Source of the DNA: Pseudoalteromonas citrea | GTDB lineage: Bacteria > Pseudomonadota > Gammaproteobacteria > Enterobacterales > Alteromonadaceae | Assembly: GCF_000238375.3 (NCBI RefSeq) | Contig: NZ_AHBZ03000014.1 | Span: 310,001-374,000, forward strand | DNA length: 64,000 nt | Reading direction: 5' to 3' | Shown: positions 43,411 to 58,842 of the stretch, piece after piece | Numbering within the stretch: position 1 is the stretch's first letter | How the letters are laid out: each line of letters begins with the position of its first letter | Translations under genes and position numbers: made by a program | Notes under the pieces: model-generated | What the model saw: the letters and a program-made list of their open reading frames with translations, nothing else | Told to the model about the DNA's origin: nothing | Databases searched by the model: none

Positions 43411-44350
43411 ACCCAATGGTCTCAATTTGAGAAAATTCTCCAATGATAGCCTCAATAGGCGCATACACTGGACAAATTATACAAAATCGACTTTGATATT
43501 CACCCTCGGTAAAATAGGGAAGACTTATCACTAATGACTCCTCTAAATTCAGGGTACTTAATTCGTTTGCATATAGTACCGATATCCCATTTTTAAAAGC
43601 AAGCTTATCCTCTACCTGGTGTAAAAATGGCACACCTATATTTAATTCACTCTCCAGCTCCAGACTCTGATATAAATAGCGCTCACCAACCACAATAGTA
43701 TTGTCAGTTCCAAGCTGCTGACTTAGCTCTCGAGTCCACTGTGCTAGTTGATCATGACACTCGGATGGTGCGCTATGTGCCATTGCACGCATTCGGTGTA
43801 GACCCTCAATTAAAGTTTGCTGACTAAAAACGGTGTTCATCCAAGCTGCAAATTGATAACGTAAGGCATCTGAGTCATTATTGGGTTTCTTTATACAAAT
43901 ATTATGAGACTGCCCTGCTTTATCTATCAGTAAGACAAGCCAAGACTCACTATCAAACCCTAAAACCTCCACTCTAAACACCAAACGAGAGCTCGCTTGT
44001 GGTAACCCTACACAGCAGCAAACTTGATACTTTTGACTTAAGCCATGTGCAAATTCAACCAACTGATGTTGCTGAGGCTGCCAGTAAGTTGCTATTTGAG
44101 AAAGCTCAAAAAACTCTTCAAACCAATATTTAAAGCCAGCCTCAGTCGGCACTCGTCCAGCTGAGGTGTGTGGAGAATATAAAAGCCCCTCACGTTCAAG
44201 TCTCGCCATCACATTTCGGACCGTCGCAGAGCATACCGCCATTCCTTTTTGTTTGGCAATTTTGCTAGAAGCTACAGGGCTGCCTTCATTGTCACAATAA
44301 AGGCCCATCACCGCTGTAAAGATTTGTTGGTCACGTGCTGTTATTTTCAT
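43406..44350 (-). CDS. hrcA: HrcA-like heat-inducible transcription repressor
   Basis: 314 residues. The N-terminal winged helix matches Hrc[31 protein letters not shown], then [36 protein letters not shown] (about residues 39-74). The rest is much more divergent from classical HrcA, though placed like its dimerisation/GAF-like domain. The classical CIRCE operator (TTAGCACTC-N9-GAGTGCTAA) is not visible in the window. Gammaproteobacteria with sigma-32 mostly lack HrcA, so its presence just upstream of grpE suggests layered heat-shock control. It ends inside the grpE promoter region. Family call good for the N-terminus, moderate for the whole protein. Confidence 0.8.
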   Translation of the reverse strand: MKITARDQQIFTAVMGLYCDNEGSPVASSKIAKQKGMAVCSATVRNVMARLEREGLLYSPHTSAGRVPTEAGFKYWFEEFFELSQIATYWQPQQHQLVEFAHGLSQKYQVCCCVGLPQASSRLVFRVEVLGFDSESWLVLLIDKAGQSHNICIKKPNNDSDALRYQFAAWMNTVFSQQTLIEGLHRMRAMAHSAPSECHDQLAQWTRELSQQLGTDNTIVVGERYLYQSLELESELNIGVPFLHQVEDKLAFKNGISVLYANELSTLNLEESLVISLPYFTEGEYQSRFCIICPVYAPIEAIIGEFSQIETIGS

Positions 44351-44437
44351 ATTATTTTAATGGTGACGTTAATTGTCAGTTTCAAGTGGTAAAGAATTCA
44401 GTTAATCTTGCGCTATAAAAGAAAAAGAGCCATTTCT

Positions 44438-45322
44438 ATGACAACACCTTTTAAAACCATAGGTTTAATTGGCAAGCCAAGCCATGAAGGCGCCGCGTTG
44501 ACATTACAACGCTTATATACCTTTTTGCAAGCATTAGGTTATGAGGTTTTAGTAGAATCTCGTGTTGGCGCGCAAATAGACACCATTGATAACAATTCAT
44601 TAACGGAACTTGTTGAATTGGGCCGCTTATGCGACTTAGCTGTTGTTGTTGGTGGAGATGGAAATATGCTCGGCGCAGCAAGAGTGCTTGCTCGGTTCGA
44701 TGTTGCTGTAATTGGCGTTAACCGTGGCAATTTAGGGTTTTTAACTGATTTAAGCCCTGATGGATTTGAAGCGAGTTTAGAGGCTGTATTGCGCGGGGAG
44801 TTTATTTCTGAGTCTCGTTTTTTACTCGAAGTTGAAGTCTATCGCCACGCAGAATTAAAGAGCGCTAATTCTGCAGTAAACGAAGCTGTTTTACACGCAG
44901 ATAAAGTCGCACATATGATCGAGTTTGAAGCATTCATTAATGATGAATTTGTGTTTTCACAACGTTCAGACGGCCTCATTGTTTCCACCCCGACAGGTTC
45001 TACCGCCTATTCATTGTCTGGAGGTGGGCCTATTCTCACACCTGAGCTCAATGCTATGGCGTTAGTCCCCATGTTTCCTCATACTCTATCAAGTAGGCCA
45101 TTAGTCGTTGATGCAGATAAGGAAGTTAGATTGAAGTTAAGCCTCTCGAATACTGACAGTTTACAAGTAAGTTGTGACAGTCATGTTGTTTTAGCTGTCT
45201 TACCGGGAGATGAGGTGGTGATTAAAAAAGCAGATAAAAAGCTGCGTTTGATCCATCCAAAGTCTTATTCCTACTACAATGTTCTTAGACAAAAATTAAA
45301 TTGGGGCAGTAGGCTTTACTAA
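44438..45322 (+). CDS. nadK: NAD kinase
   Basis: 294 residues from the ATG at 44438; an in-frame TTG at 44408 would add ten residues and is not favoured. Motifs: [16 protein letters not shown] (GGDG), [11 protein letters not shown], and the NE/D region SAVNEAVLH followed by [22 protein letters not shown]. Phosphorylates NAD to NADP in the cytosol. Divergent from the HrcA-like gene and grpE, as grpE and nadK are in E. coli. recN follows after one intervening gene. Confidence 0.95.
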   Translation: MTTPFKTIGLIGKPSHEGAALTLQRLYTFLQALGYEVLVESRVGAQIDTIDNNSLTELVELGRLCDLAVVVGGDGNMLGAARVLARFDVAVIGVNRGNLGFLTDLSPDGFEASLEAVLRGEFISESRFLLEVEVYRHAELKSANSAVNEAVLHADKVAHMIEFEAFINDEFVFSQRSDGLIVSTPTGSTAYSLSGGGPILTPELNAMALVPMFPHTLSSRPLVVDADKEVRLKLSLSNTDSLQVSCDSHVVLAVLPGDEVVIKKADKKLRLIHPKSYSYYNVLRQKLNWGSRLY

Positions 45323-45385
45323 CACTATAAAGATAACGCACAATAGCAAATTAGTATTTTTCTAAATTGGGAAATTATAAGAATT

Positions 45386-45973
45386 ATGAGCTACATTGTT
45401 TTTTTCACCTTAGTATTATTAATTACTTTATTAGGTGTTTATGTGGTGATCGAAAATAATCGTAAAAAGGCACGTGAAGCCGAAAAAAAAATGTTCAACG
45501 ATCGATTAAAGAAAATCACATCACAATTTAAATCTAAAACTTCTGAGTTTGTAGAAGCTAAAGCCTTACGTCCAAAATATTCACCAAAAGTGAATGCCAT
45601 TGTTGGAAACTTCTTCGTCGTACAAGCTCATACTGAAGAAAACCTTGATCAACTAGAACGGATAGCAGAACAATTTATTTACTGTGTTATAAGTGAATTA
45701 AATAAGTGCAGAGAAAATGGCAACCTAGACTTACTGTCAGATCAGCTTCAATATTTTGTAGCTGAGTTACCAACCTCTGGCATCTCGTATAACAAAGAGT
45801 TTTATCAAGAAATTCTTCCTGCTTTGATTGTTATGATAAAGACACCTGAACAAGGGCCTAATAGTACACCTAGTGATGAGTCAAACCAGCATAGTGATGA
45901 CTTATCAACAACACCTTTAGACGATACTAAAGCAACACAGAAAGTAGCAGCCAAGGCACAACCTGTTGCTTAG
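45386..45973 (+). CDS. Conserved single-span membrane protein, unknown
   Basis: 195 residues, not recognised. N-terminal hydrophobic segment (IVFFTLVLLITLLGVYVVIE, about residues 4-23) followed by a lysine-rich helix (KKAREAEKKMFNDRLKKITSQ), suggesting an N-out/C-in topology. A compact soluble domain extends to about residue 152 (FFVVQAHTEENLDQLERIAEQFIYCVISELN), then a low-complexity Ser/Thr/Asp tail. Lies between nadK and recN, where E. coli has no gene; 64 bases from nadK and 95 from recN. It may be cotranscribed with nadK. Confidence 0.7.
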   Translation: MSYIVFFTLVLLITLLGVYVVIENNRKKAREAEKKMFNDRLKKITSQFKSKTSEFVEAKALRPKYSPKVNAIVGNFFVVQAHTEENLDQLERIAEQFIYCVISELNKCRENGNLDLLSDQLQYFVAELPTSGISYNKEFYQEILPALIVMIKTPEQGPNSTPSDESNQHSDDLSTTPLDDTKATQKVAAKAQPVA

Positions 45974-46068
45974 CTGTTAAGCTAAATTATAAGTAATTTC
46001 TATTTTCTGGTTGCATTTACACTAAGTACTGTATAAATTAACAGTAAACCACTGTTTGGATACACAGT

Positions 46069-47745
46069 ATGCTAACTAATTTAGAAGTAAATGATTTTGC
46101 TATTGTCAGTGCACTCAATATTGAATGGCACTGTGGCATGACAGCGATCACCGGTGAAACTGGCGCTGGTAAATCAATAGCTATTGATGCGTTATCTTTA
46201 TGCTTAGGCGAGCGTGCTGATCCAACAGCAGTTCGCCCAAGCGCTGATAAAGCGCAGATCAGTGCACACTTTGATATCAGCCAACTCCCTATAGCACAAC
46301 AATTTTTAGCTGAGCATATGCTAAATAATGATGACGAAGACTGCATTTTGCGGCGAGTAGTCAGTAAAAATGGCCGTAGTAAAAGCTATATTAATGGTAT
46401 ATCAGTCACTGCGAGTCAGTTAAAAGAACTGGGACAATGTCTCATTTCAATCCACGGCCAACATGCACACCAATTACTTTTAAAGCCTGAACACCAGTTG
46501 CACCTACTTGATTCTTACGCAGGACACACACCGCTAATCAATGCTGTAAGAACGCAATATACCCATTTCAATAAATTACAGCGTGAACACAGCAGCCTAT
46601 TAAAATTACAGCAAGCACAAGCAGCGCGCAAACAACTATTAGAGTATCAGGTTGCCGAACTCAATGAATTTGCAATCGCAGAAGATGAATACGAAGCGAT
46701 AGAAATAGAACATAGTAAACTCAGTAATAGCCAAACAATTATTGACACCTGTCAGCGAGAGTTACAACACCTGTACGAAAGAGATGACCAAACCGTCCTG
46801 AGTCAATTACAACAAAGTGCACAGCAATTTGTCGATTTAACTGGGTATGATAAGGCGCTAGAACCCATTGCACAAATGCTCGACGAGGCTGCGGTTCAAG
46901 TTGAAGAAGCATGTAGAGAGCTGCGCAGTTATAGTGGCCGGGTTGAACAAGACCCTATGCGCTTACAAGAAGTAGAGGCTCGGCTATCGCAAGCAATGGA
47001 CTTATCAAGAAAACACCATATCAAGCCACAGGAGCTATTCGAGTTTCACCAGCAATTATGCCAAGAGCTGGTAAACATTAGCTCTGACTCTGCGCGTATT
47101 GATGATCTTGAAATTGAAATTGCAGACTCGTTACAAGCCTATCAGTTGGCTGCACGCTCACTGAGTGAAAGCCGTGCTAAAGCTGCCACAAAGTTAAACG
47201 GCCTGATCTCCAAAAGTATGCATTCTTTATCTATGGATAATGGTCGCTTTGCAATTGAATTACAGCAAATGCCACAACAAAAACCAAGCAGCTCTGGCTT
47301 TGATAATATTGAGTTTTTAGTCTCAACAAACCCTGGGCAACCCTTACAAGCGCTAGGCAAAGTTGCATCTGGAGGAGAACTATCTCGTATTAGTCTCGCG
47401 ATACAAGTTATTATCGCTCAACGAGTTACAACCCCAACTTTGATTTTTGACGAAGTCGATGTAGGTATATCAGGCCCAACGGCCTCACAAGTAGGTAAAC
47501 TACTCAGACAGCTGGGTAATTCCACTCAGGTCATTTGTGTTACCCACTTACCTCAAGTCGCTTGCAGTGGTCACCAGCAGCAATTTGTTGCTAAAACAGT
47601 TAAGAATGGGCAAACATTCACATCGATGAAACCGCTTGAACACGCTATGCGTGTCGCAGAAATTGCGAGGTTAATCGGCGGCGATCAAATCAGTAATACA
47701 ACCAAAGCAAGCGCCGAAGAATTGCTATTGGTGCAAAGCGCTTAA
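46069..47745 (+). CDS. recN: DNA repair protein RecN
   Basis: 558 residues, SMC-like ATPase for recombinational double-strand-break repair. Walker A GETGAGKSIAIDAL (about residues 28-41); a coiled-coil arm spans about 160-390 (HSSLLKLQQAQAARKQLLEY); the ABC signature is ASGGELSRISLA, and Walker B is LIFDEVDVGISG. The N- and C-terminal halves pair to form the head. In E. coli recN is LexA-controlled; I see no canonical CTG-N10-CAG LexA box in the 95-base gap, so regulation is undetermined. Confidence 0.95.
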   Translation: MLTNLEVNDFAIVSALNIEWHCGMTAITGETGAGKSIAIDALSLCLGERADPTAVRPSADKAQISAHFDISQLPIAQQFLAEHMLNNDDEDCILRRVVSKNGRSKSYINGISVTASQLKELGQCLISIHGQHAHQLLLKPEHQLHLLDSYAGHTPLINAVRTQYTHFNKLQREHSSLLKLQQAQAARKQLLEYQVAELNEFAIAEDEYEAIEIEHSKLSNSQTIIDTCQRELQHLYERDDQTVLSQLQQSAQQFVDLTGYDKALEPIAQMLDEAAVQVEEACRELRSYSGRVEQDPMRLQEVEARLSQAMDLSRKHHIKPQELFEFHQQLCQELVNISSDSARIDDLEIEIADSLQAYQLAARSLSESRAKAATKLNGLISKSMHSLSMDNGRFAIELQQMPQQKPSSSGFDNIEFLVSTNPGQPLQALGKVASGGELSRISLAIQVIIAQRVTTPTLIFDEVDVGISGPTASQVGKLLRQLGNSTQVICVTHLPQVACSGHQQQFVAKTVKNGQTFTSMKPLEHAMRVAEIARLIGGDQISNTTKASAEELLLVQSA

Positions 47746-47806
47746 CCAACCTCATTAGCAAAAGTATGAATTAGTGCTAACAACACTACACACTATTTAA
47801 GAAAAA

Positions 47807-47832
47807 AATAAGGCCCAAAATTGGGCCTTATT
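47807..47832. terminator. Shared terminator of recN and gltD
   Basis: AATAAGGCCCAA and TTGGGCCTTATT, a 12-bp perfect stem with a minimal loop, with A-rich DNA on the left. Between convergent genes. Confidence 0.85.
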
Positions 47833-47851
47833 GTCTCCAGGGTATTACAAA

Positions 47852-53736
<5,885 letters not shown>

Positions 53737-53838
53737 GGACTCCTCCCCTTGCTACCCCTGCCAGTGGATTAAACTGCTGACGATTATTACTGGCCGATAT
53801 TCAAAATTAACGGGGATTTAAAACTGAGTCAACACATT

Positions 53839-53876
53839 TATGAATACATATTCATAACTATGAATATTTCTCATTG
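53839..53876. promoter_or_regulatory. ARG-box-like tandem sites upstream of gltB
   Basis: Box 1 TATGAATACATATTCATA (53839-53856) fits the ArgR consensus TGAATWWWWATTCA except for one C in the central four. Box 2 TATGAATATTTCTCATTG (53859-53876) keeps the left half only. The two-base spacer resembles the 2-3 bp spacing of E. coli box pairs. About 103 bases before the gltB ATG. Confidence 0.55.
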
Positions 53877-53941
53877 GTAAGACAAATTAACCAATTCGTT
53901 AAAAAACACTTAAAACTATCCGTATAGAATAAAAAAACAGC

Positions 53942-53957
53942 ATGACACCAGTGTCAT
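53942..53957. promoter_or_regulatory. Palindrome ATGACAC-CA-GTGTCAT upstream of gltB
   Basis: Perfect 7-bp arms with a two-base centre. The outer ATGACA/TGTCAT arms equal those of the nag operator, but the CG centre typical of LacI operators is absent. It lies 206 bases before gltB. Confidence 0.4.
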
Positions 53958-54024
53958 TGTGACTAAAAAGTGAATTAATATCGCACAGATATTCAGTTTA
54001 CGTAAACGTAAAGCCAAGCTGCAG

Positions 54025-54038
54025 TGAATATATATTCA
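54025..54038. promoter_or_regulatory. Distal ARG-box-like palindrome
   Basis: TGAATATATATTCA, a perfect 14-bp palindrome that exactly fits TGAATWWWWATTCA. About 290 bases before gltB and 180 from the grxD stop. Confidence 0.5.
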
Positions 54039-54167
54039 TAAAACATCATTGATTAATGGGTGAAAAATAGATTCAGTGAATAATATGCAGGTACAACTAC
54101 ATAAGACCATGAATCAAAAAATAGGCAGCTCTGAAAGGGTTACTTGATGGAGGACTGTATTGGGCAC

Positions 54168-54195
54168 AAAAAAGCCGAGCAATCCGCTCGGCCTT
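54168..54195 (-). terminator. Terminator after grxD
   Basis: GCCGAGC-AATCC-GCTCGGC (54174-54192) with six T on the minus strand. It lies 25 bases past the grxD stop. Confidence 0.85.
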
Positions 54196-54218
54196 TTAAA
54201 CTAACTAACTGACATTAC

Positions 54219-54566
54219 TTATTCTGCAGCATCAGCTTCTTGAGTTTTATACTTTGCAGCAGTTTCTTGTATAAGCGGTTGCAACTCACCGCGCTGAAAC
54301 ATTTCAATGATGATATCACAGCCACCAATTAGTTCGCCTTCGACCCAAAGTTGCGGGAATGTAGGCCAATTGGCATAGTGCGGTAACTCTGCACGAATAT
54401 CCGGGTTAAGAAGAATATCAACATAAGCAAACTGCTCACCGCATCCCATAAGAGCTTGTGACGCCTGTGATGAAAAACCACAGTTTGGTAACTTCGGTGA
54501 TCCCTTCATATATAGAAGGATTGGGTTTTCTGAAATTTGCTCTTTAATTTTATCAATGGTTTCCAT
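54219..54566 (-). CDS. grxD: Monothiol glutaredoxin Grx4
   Basis: 115 residues from the ATG at 54566, with GAGG six bases upstream; an in-frame TTG at 54578 is less likely. The active site CGFS is in LPNCGFSSQAS, preceded by MKGSPKLP, the glutathione-binding lysine region of CGFS glutaredoxins. WPTFPQLWVEGELIGGCDI is the conserved second half. Grx4 delivers Fe-S clusters and partners with BolA/IbaG. The C-terminal tail is rich in acidic residues. It is divergent from sodB. Confidence 0.93.
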   Translation of the reverse strand: METIDKIKEQISENPILLYMKGSPKLPNCGFSSQASQALMGCGEQFAYVDILLNPDIRAELPHYANWPTFPQLWVEGELIGGCDIIIEMFQRGELQPLIQETAAKYKTQEADAAE

Positions 54567-54686
54567 CTTTAACCTCAAAAATGACGATAGCTTCAGCCCA
54601 AATTAACAATTTATTGTTTAAAAATAAATCAACAGGGCTAGTTTCCTAAATAAGTGTAAGGCAACGCCATTGCTGTTTGCCAAAAC

Positions 54687-54713
54687 TTGAGTAAAATACT
54701 CAAGAATTATAAT
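54687..54713 (+). promoter_or_regulatory. Candidate sodB promoter with inverted repeat
   Basis: A TTGAGT (54687-54692) and a TATAAT (54708-54713) are separated by 15 bases, shorter than usual. CTTGAG/CTCAAG (54686-54704) forms an inverted repeat over the -35 region, a possible regulator site. I see no clear Fur box. Confidence 0.35.
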
Positions 54714-54804
54714 ATCACTATAAAGCCAGCTCGTATAGAAAAGTGCACTTAACTGCGCTATGTTTCGTATCGATTCTGGAATTAATAAACAATTGGAGAA
54801 AAAA

Positions 54805-55386
54805 ATGGCATTTGTACTACCGTCACTACCTTATGCAATTGATGCACTTGAGCCGCATATTTCAAAAGAAACGCTAGAGTTCCACCACGGCAAACACCAC
54901 AACACTTATGTTGTAAAACTTAATGGCCTAGTTGAAGGCACTGAGCTTGCTGAAAAGTCTCTAGAAGAAGTTGTATGTAATTCAGAAGGTGGCGTATTTA
55001 ACAACGCAGCACAAATTTGGAACCACACTTTCTACTGGAACAGCCTTGCACCAAATGCAGGCGGTGAACCTTCAGGTAAAGTAGCTGAACTAATCAATGC
55101 AAAATGGGGCTCATTTGCAGATTTTCAGGCTGCTTTCAACGATAAAGCTGTTAACAACTTCGGCTCAAGCTGGACTTGGTTAGTGCAATTAGCTGATGGC
55201 TCACTTGATATTGTTAACACATCAAATGCAGCAACTCCGTTAACTGAAGCAGGTGTTACTCCAATCTTAACTGTGGACCTTTGGGAACACGCTTACTACA
55301 TCGACTTCCGTAACGTACGTCCTGATTACCTTAAAGGTTTTTGGGCACTAGTAAACTGGGAATTTGCAAACGCAAACCTAGCATAA
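54805..55386 (+). CDS. sodB: Iron superoxide dismutase
   Basis: 193 residues from the ATG at 54805, preceded by TTGGAG; the frame is open upstream to 54760 but without a better site. Metal ligands: His in EFHHGKHH, His in [11 protein letters not shown], and Asp/His in [11 protein letters not shown]. Gln in [14 protein letters not shown] and the overall pattern fit Fe-SOD rather than Mn-SOD. Cytosolic dismutation of superoxide. It neighbours grxD on the other strand. Confidence 0.95.
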   Translation: MAFVLPSLPYAIDALEPHISKETLEFHHGKHHNTYVVKLNGLVEGTELAEKSLEEVVCNSEGGVFNNAAQIWNHTFYWNSLAPNAGGEPSGKVAELINAKWGSFADFQAAFNDKAVNNFGSSWTWLVQLADGSLDIVNTSNAATPLTEAGVTPILTVDLWEHAYYIDFRNVRPDYLKGFWALVNWEFANANLA

Positions 55387-55421
55387 ACACCTGCAATAAA
55401 AACTATTTGTTTTTTTGCAAC

Positions 55422-55447
55422 AAAAAGGCGCTAAGGCGCCTTTTTTT
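55422..55447 (+). terminator. Terminator after sodB
   Basis: GGCGC-TAAG-GCGCC (55427-55440) with A5 before and T7 after, about 40 bases past the sodB stop. Confidence 0.88.
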
Positions 55448-55589
55448 ATTCCTAAAAACCAGTACGTTATTCTATTAAATGTTTGGAATTTTTAGGCAAA
55501 TTACCATTTTCACGTCTAGACTTAAAACTAACCTTTCCCACTGAAGATTAAATAGCTTTCCTTACTTAAGCAGGTTATTGGAGGTCGTT

Positions 55590-57512
55590 ATGACGATATT
55601 TGAACACTACCAAGCCAGATATGAAGCAGCTCAAGAAGAAGAATACAGTATCGCTGAATTTCTAGAGATCTGTAAGAACGACAAGTCAGCCTACGCCAGT
55701 GCTCCTGAACGTTTGTTAATGGCCATTGGCGAACCTGAAATGATTGATACATCAAATGATGCTAGACTCAGTCGGCTGTTTTCAAATCGTGTGATTGCAC
55801 GTTATCCCGCATTTAATGAGTTCTATGGTATGGAAGATGCTATAGAACAAATTGTGGCGTACCTAAAACATGCTGCACAAGGGCTTGAAGAATGTAAGCA
55901 AGTACTTTATTTACTCGGTCCAGTTGGGGGCGGTAAATCATCTATAGCTGAAAAACTAAAGTATTTGATGCAACAGGTGCCGATTTACGCCATTAAAGGC
56001 TCACCAGTCAATGATCATCCACTGTCTTTATTTAACCCCGTTGAAGATGCTGAACTGTTAGAAAAAGAGTATGGGATAAAACCTCGCTATTTGAAGACAG
56101 TAATATCCCCTTGGGCCACAAAACGTCTTCACGAATTCAATGGCGACATAACCCAGTTTAAAGTTGTTAAACGTTACCCCTCTATTCTGGATCAGGTTGC
56201 TATTGCCAAAACAGAACCTGGCGATGAAAATAATCAAGATATTTCAGCGTTAGTGGGTAAAGTCGATATCAGAAAATTGGAACACTTTGCACAAAATGAT
56301 CCCGATGCATACGCTTATTCAGGTTCTTTATGCCTTGCCAACCAAGGGTTAATGGAATTTGTAGAAATGTTTAAAGCACCAATTAAAGTGTTACATCCAT
56401 TACTCACAGCAACGCAGGAAGGTAATTATAACGGTACTGAAGGTATTTCAGCATTGCCATTTAATGGCATGATATTAGCCCATTCAAATGAATCAGAGTG
56501 GCAAACTTTCAAAAACAACAAAAACAATGAAGCATTTTTAGACCGTGTATATATCGTAAAAGTGCCCTACTGCTTACGCGTCTCTGAAGAGGTAAAAATT
56601 TACGATAAATTGATTGAAAACAGTGAGCTCGCCACGGCACCATGTGCACCGGGTACATTAGAGACATTAGCTAAATTTGTTTCCTTGTCGCGAATTAAAG
56701 AACCTGAAAACTCAAGCATCTATTCGAAAATGCGTGTATATGACGGTGAAAGTCTAAAAGATACAGATCCTAAAGCAAAATCCTATCAAGAGTATCGAGA
56801 TTATGCCGGCGTTGATGAAGGTATGAATGGACTGTCAACTCGATTTGCATTCAAGATCCTATCTCGCGTGTTTAACTTTGATCATGCAGAAGTTGCCGCT
56901 AATCCGGTTCATCTTTTCTATGTGCTTGAGCAACAAATAGAACGTGAGCAATTTAATGCCGAGGTACAAGAACGTTACTTGAGTCACCTTAAAGGCTACT
57001 TAACCCCCCAGTATGTAGAGTTTATTGGTAAAGAGTTACAAACAGCTTACTTAGAATCGTACTCAGAATACGGGCAAAATATTTTTGACCGCTATGTCAC
57101 CTATGCTGACTTTTGGATCCAAGATCAAGAATACAGAGATCCAGATACAGGCCAGCTATTTGATAGAGCAGCATTAAACGCTGAGCTAGAGAAAATTGAA
57201 AAGCCAGCAGGTATATCAAATCCAAAAGATTTCAGAAACGAAATAGTTAACTTCGTACTCAGAGCTCGAGCACATCATAACGGGAGCAATCCAGTGTGGA
57301 CGAGTTACGAAAAACTACGCACAGTAATAGAGAAGAAAATGTTCTCTAACACTGAGGACTTATTGCCTGTTATTTCATTCAATGCCAAAACCTCTGCCGA
57401 AGATCAGAAAAAGCATGAAGATTTTGTCAACCGAATGGTAGAGAAAGGCTATACACAAAAACAAGTTAGGTTACTCTCTGAATGGTATCTAAGAGTGAGA
57501 AAGTCACAATAA
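55590..57512 (+). CDS. yeaG: PrkA-family serine protein kinase YeaG
   Basis: 640 residues from the ATG at 55590, with GGAGG five bases upstream; a TTG at 55578 is in frame but less likely. An N-terminal AAA-type domain has Walker A GPVGGGKSS (about residues 110-118). FNGMILAHSNESEW and the DRVYIVKVPYCLRVSEE region are PrkA features, followed by the C-terminal kinase-like domain. In E. coli yeaG is RpoS-dependent and linked to nitrogen starvation and persistence. First gene of a three-gene set with yeaH (26-base gap) and the SpoVR-like gene (20-base gap). Confidence 0.93.
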   Translation: MTIFEHYQARYEAAQEEEYSIAEFLEICKNDKSAYASAPERLLMAIGEPEMIDTSNDARLSRLFSNRVIARYPAFNEFYGMEDAIEQIVAYLKHAAQGLEECKQVLYLLGPVGGGKSSIAEKLKYLMQQVPIYAIKGSPVNDHPLSLFNPVEDAELLEKEYGIKPRYLKTVISPWATKRLHEFNGDITQFKVVKRYPSILDQVAIAKTEPGDENNQDISALVGKVDIRKLEHFAQNDPDAYAYSGSLCLANQGLMEFVEMFKAPIKVLHPLLTATQEGNYNGTEGISALPFNGMILAHSNESEWQTFKNNKNNEAFLDRVYIVKVPYCLRVSEEVKIYDKLIENSELATAPCAPGTLETLAKFVSLSRIKEPENSSIYSKMRVYDGESLKDTDPKAKSYQEYRDYAGVDEGMNGLSTRFAFKILSRVFNFDHAEVAANPVHLFYVLEQQIEREQFNAEVQERYLSHLKGYLTPQYVEFIGKELQTAYLESYSEYGQNIFDRYVTYADFWIQDQEYRDPDTGQLFDRAALNAELEKIEKPAGISNPKDFRNEIVNFVLRARAHHNGSNPVWTSYEKLRTVIEKKMFSNTEDLLPVISFNAKTSAEDQKKHEDFVNRMVEKGYTQKQVRLLSEWYLRVRKSQ

Positions 57513-57538
57513 GATTAATTCGACTGAGAGGGTGATTT

Positions 57539-58822
57539 ATGGCGCATTTTATAGACCGTCGCCTGAACGGTAAAAATAAAAGCACACTTAATCGACAGCG
57601 TTTTATTAGGCGCTACAAAAAACAGATAAAAGAAGCTGTTTCTGATGCGATTAATAAACGCAGCGTAACCGATGTGAGTAGTGGTGAGAGTATTTCGATA
57701 CCGCAAAAAGATATGAGTGAACCCGCGTTTCACCAAGGCAAAGGGGGGGATCGAGAAATGATCCACCCCGGTAATGACCAATTTACGACTGGGGACAAGA
57801 TACAGCGTCCCCCTTCGGGTCAATCTGGTGGTGCAGGAGAAGGCGAAGCCAGTGATCAAGGTGAAGGCGAAGATGACTTTGTATTCTCAATCTCCAAAGA
57901 CGAGTATCTAGACTTACTATTTGAAGATTTAGAGCTGCCTAATTTACAACAAAGTCAGCTTGATAAATTGGTGCAAATGAAAACCCACAGAGCTGGTTTT
58001 TGTAACGATGGTATGCCAAGTAACCTCGATATTGTGCGCTCATTACAGGGGTCACTGGCAAGACGTGTTGCGATGAGCGCAGGCAAGCGACGCAGACTTA
58101 AAGAGTTGGAAGAAGCGTTAGCGGAGTTGCTAAAAGAGCCCGTACCACCGCAACATCAAATCTCACAGCTGGAAAGTGAAATAGAAGGCCTAAAGCGACA
58201 AATTGCAGCTGTGCCTTTTATTGATAACTATGATTTACGTTTTAGAAATTATGAGAAAAAGCCGCACCCAACAAGCAAAGCGGTGATGTTTTGTTTGATG
58301 GATGTATCTGGCTCTATGGATCAAGGCACTAAAGATATGGCGAAACGGTTTTACATTTTGCTCTATCAATTTCTTACACGTACGTACAAAGATATCGAAG
58401 TGGTGTATATACGCCATCATACACAAGCTAAAGAAGTTGATGAGCAAGAGTTCTTTTACTCTCAAGAGACGGGCGGTACGATAGTATCAAGCGCACTGAA
58501 GTTAATGGATGAAATCGTAAAAGAGCGATATTCGCAAGGTGATTGGAATATCTACGCAGCACAAGCGTCTGATGGCGATAACTGGGCTGATGATTCACCC
58601 CATTGCACTGATATTATGACCAATCACTTGCTTAAAACAGTGCGTTACTACGCCTATATAGAAATTACCACACGGGCACACCAGAGTCTGTGGAGAGAAT
58701 ATCAAGCAATCGAAAATACGTTCGATAACTTCGCTATGCAGCATATTAAAAGTGTCGAAGATATCTATCCAATATTTAGAGAGCTATTTAAAAAGAATCG
58801 TCAGCAACAAGGCGCTGCCTAA
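57539..58822 (+). CDS. yeaH: YeaH/YhbH family protein (DUF444)
   Basis: 427 residues. A basic N-terminus ([27 protein letters not shown]) is followed by a Gly-rich low-complexity linker (about 80-115; [20 protein letters not shown]). The C-terminal von Willebrand factor A-like fold has the MIDAS-like motif [31 protein letters not shown] and [13 protein letters not shown]. The function of YeaH is not known in detail; it always accompanies YeaG. It overlaps no neighbour and has a GAGGG site before the ATG. Confidence 0.92.
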   Translation: MAHFIDRRLNGKNKSTLNRQRFIRRYKKQIKEAVSDAINKRSVTDVSSGESISIPQKDMSEPAFHQGKGGDREMIHPGNDQFTTGDKIQRPPSGQSGGAGEGEASDQGEGEDDFVFSISKDEYLDLLFEDLELPNLQQSQLDKLVQMKTHRAGFCNDGMPSNLDIVRSLQGSLARRVAMSAGKRRRLKELEEALAELLKEPVPPQHQISQLESEIEGLKRQIAAVPFIDNYDLRFRNYEKKPHPTSKAVMFCLMDVSGSMDQGTKDMAKRFYILLYQFLTRTYKDIEVVYIRHHTQAKEVDEQEFFYSQETGGTIVSSALKLMDEIVKERYSQGDWNIYAAQASDGDNWADDSPHCTDIMTNHLLKTVRYYAYIEITTRAHQSLWREYQAIENTFDNFAMQHIKSVEDIYPIFRELFKKNRQQQGAA

Positions 58823-58842
58823 CCTTTATAGGAGGGAACTAT

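Larger units (their letters stand above)
53737..54218. other. gltB-grxD intergenic region with several palindromes
   Basis: 482 bases upstream of gltB, ending at the grxD stop. It holds two ARG-box-like elements (53839-53876 and 54025-54038), a 16-bp palindrome (53942-53957) and the grxD terminator (54168-54195). Strongly AT-rich. No gene seen. Confidence 0.75.

Noticed and set aside
43348-43464. N-terminal extension of grpE
   Set aside because: The upstream in-frame codons overlap the end of the HrcA-like gene and the sigma-32 promoter; the ATG at 43347 with GGAG is the start consistent with the family.
44351-44437. CIRCE element for the HrcA-like protein
   Set aside because: No TTAGCACTC-N9-GAGTGCTAA sequence is visible here or before grpE; a different palindrome is reported instead.
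45974-46068. LexA box before recN
   Set aside because: I found no CTG-N10-CAG sequence in the 95-base gap, so SOS control cannot be claimed from sequence.
46137-46152. ATGACAGCGATCACCG inside recN as another nag operator
   Set aside because: Only the left arm matches; the right arm is absent and it is within coding sequence.
57515-57859. 114-codon minus-strand frame opposite the start of yeaH
   Set aside because: Antisense to a conserved gene; no start site or motif of its own.
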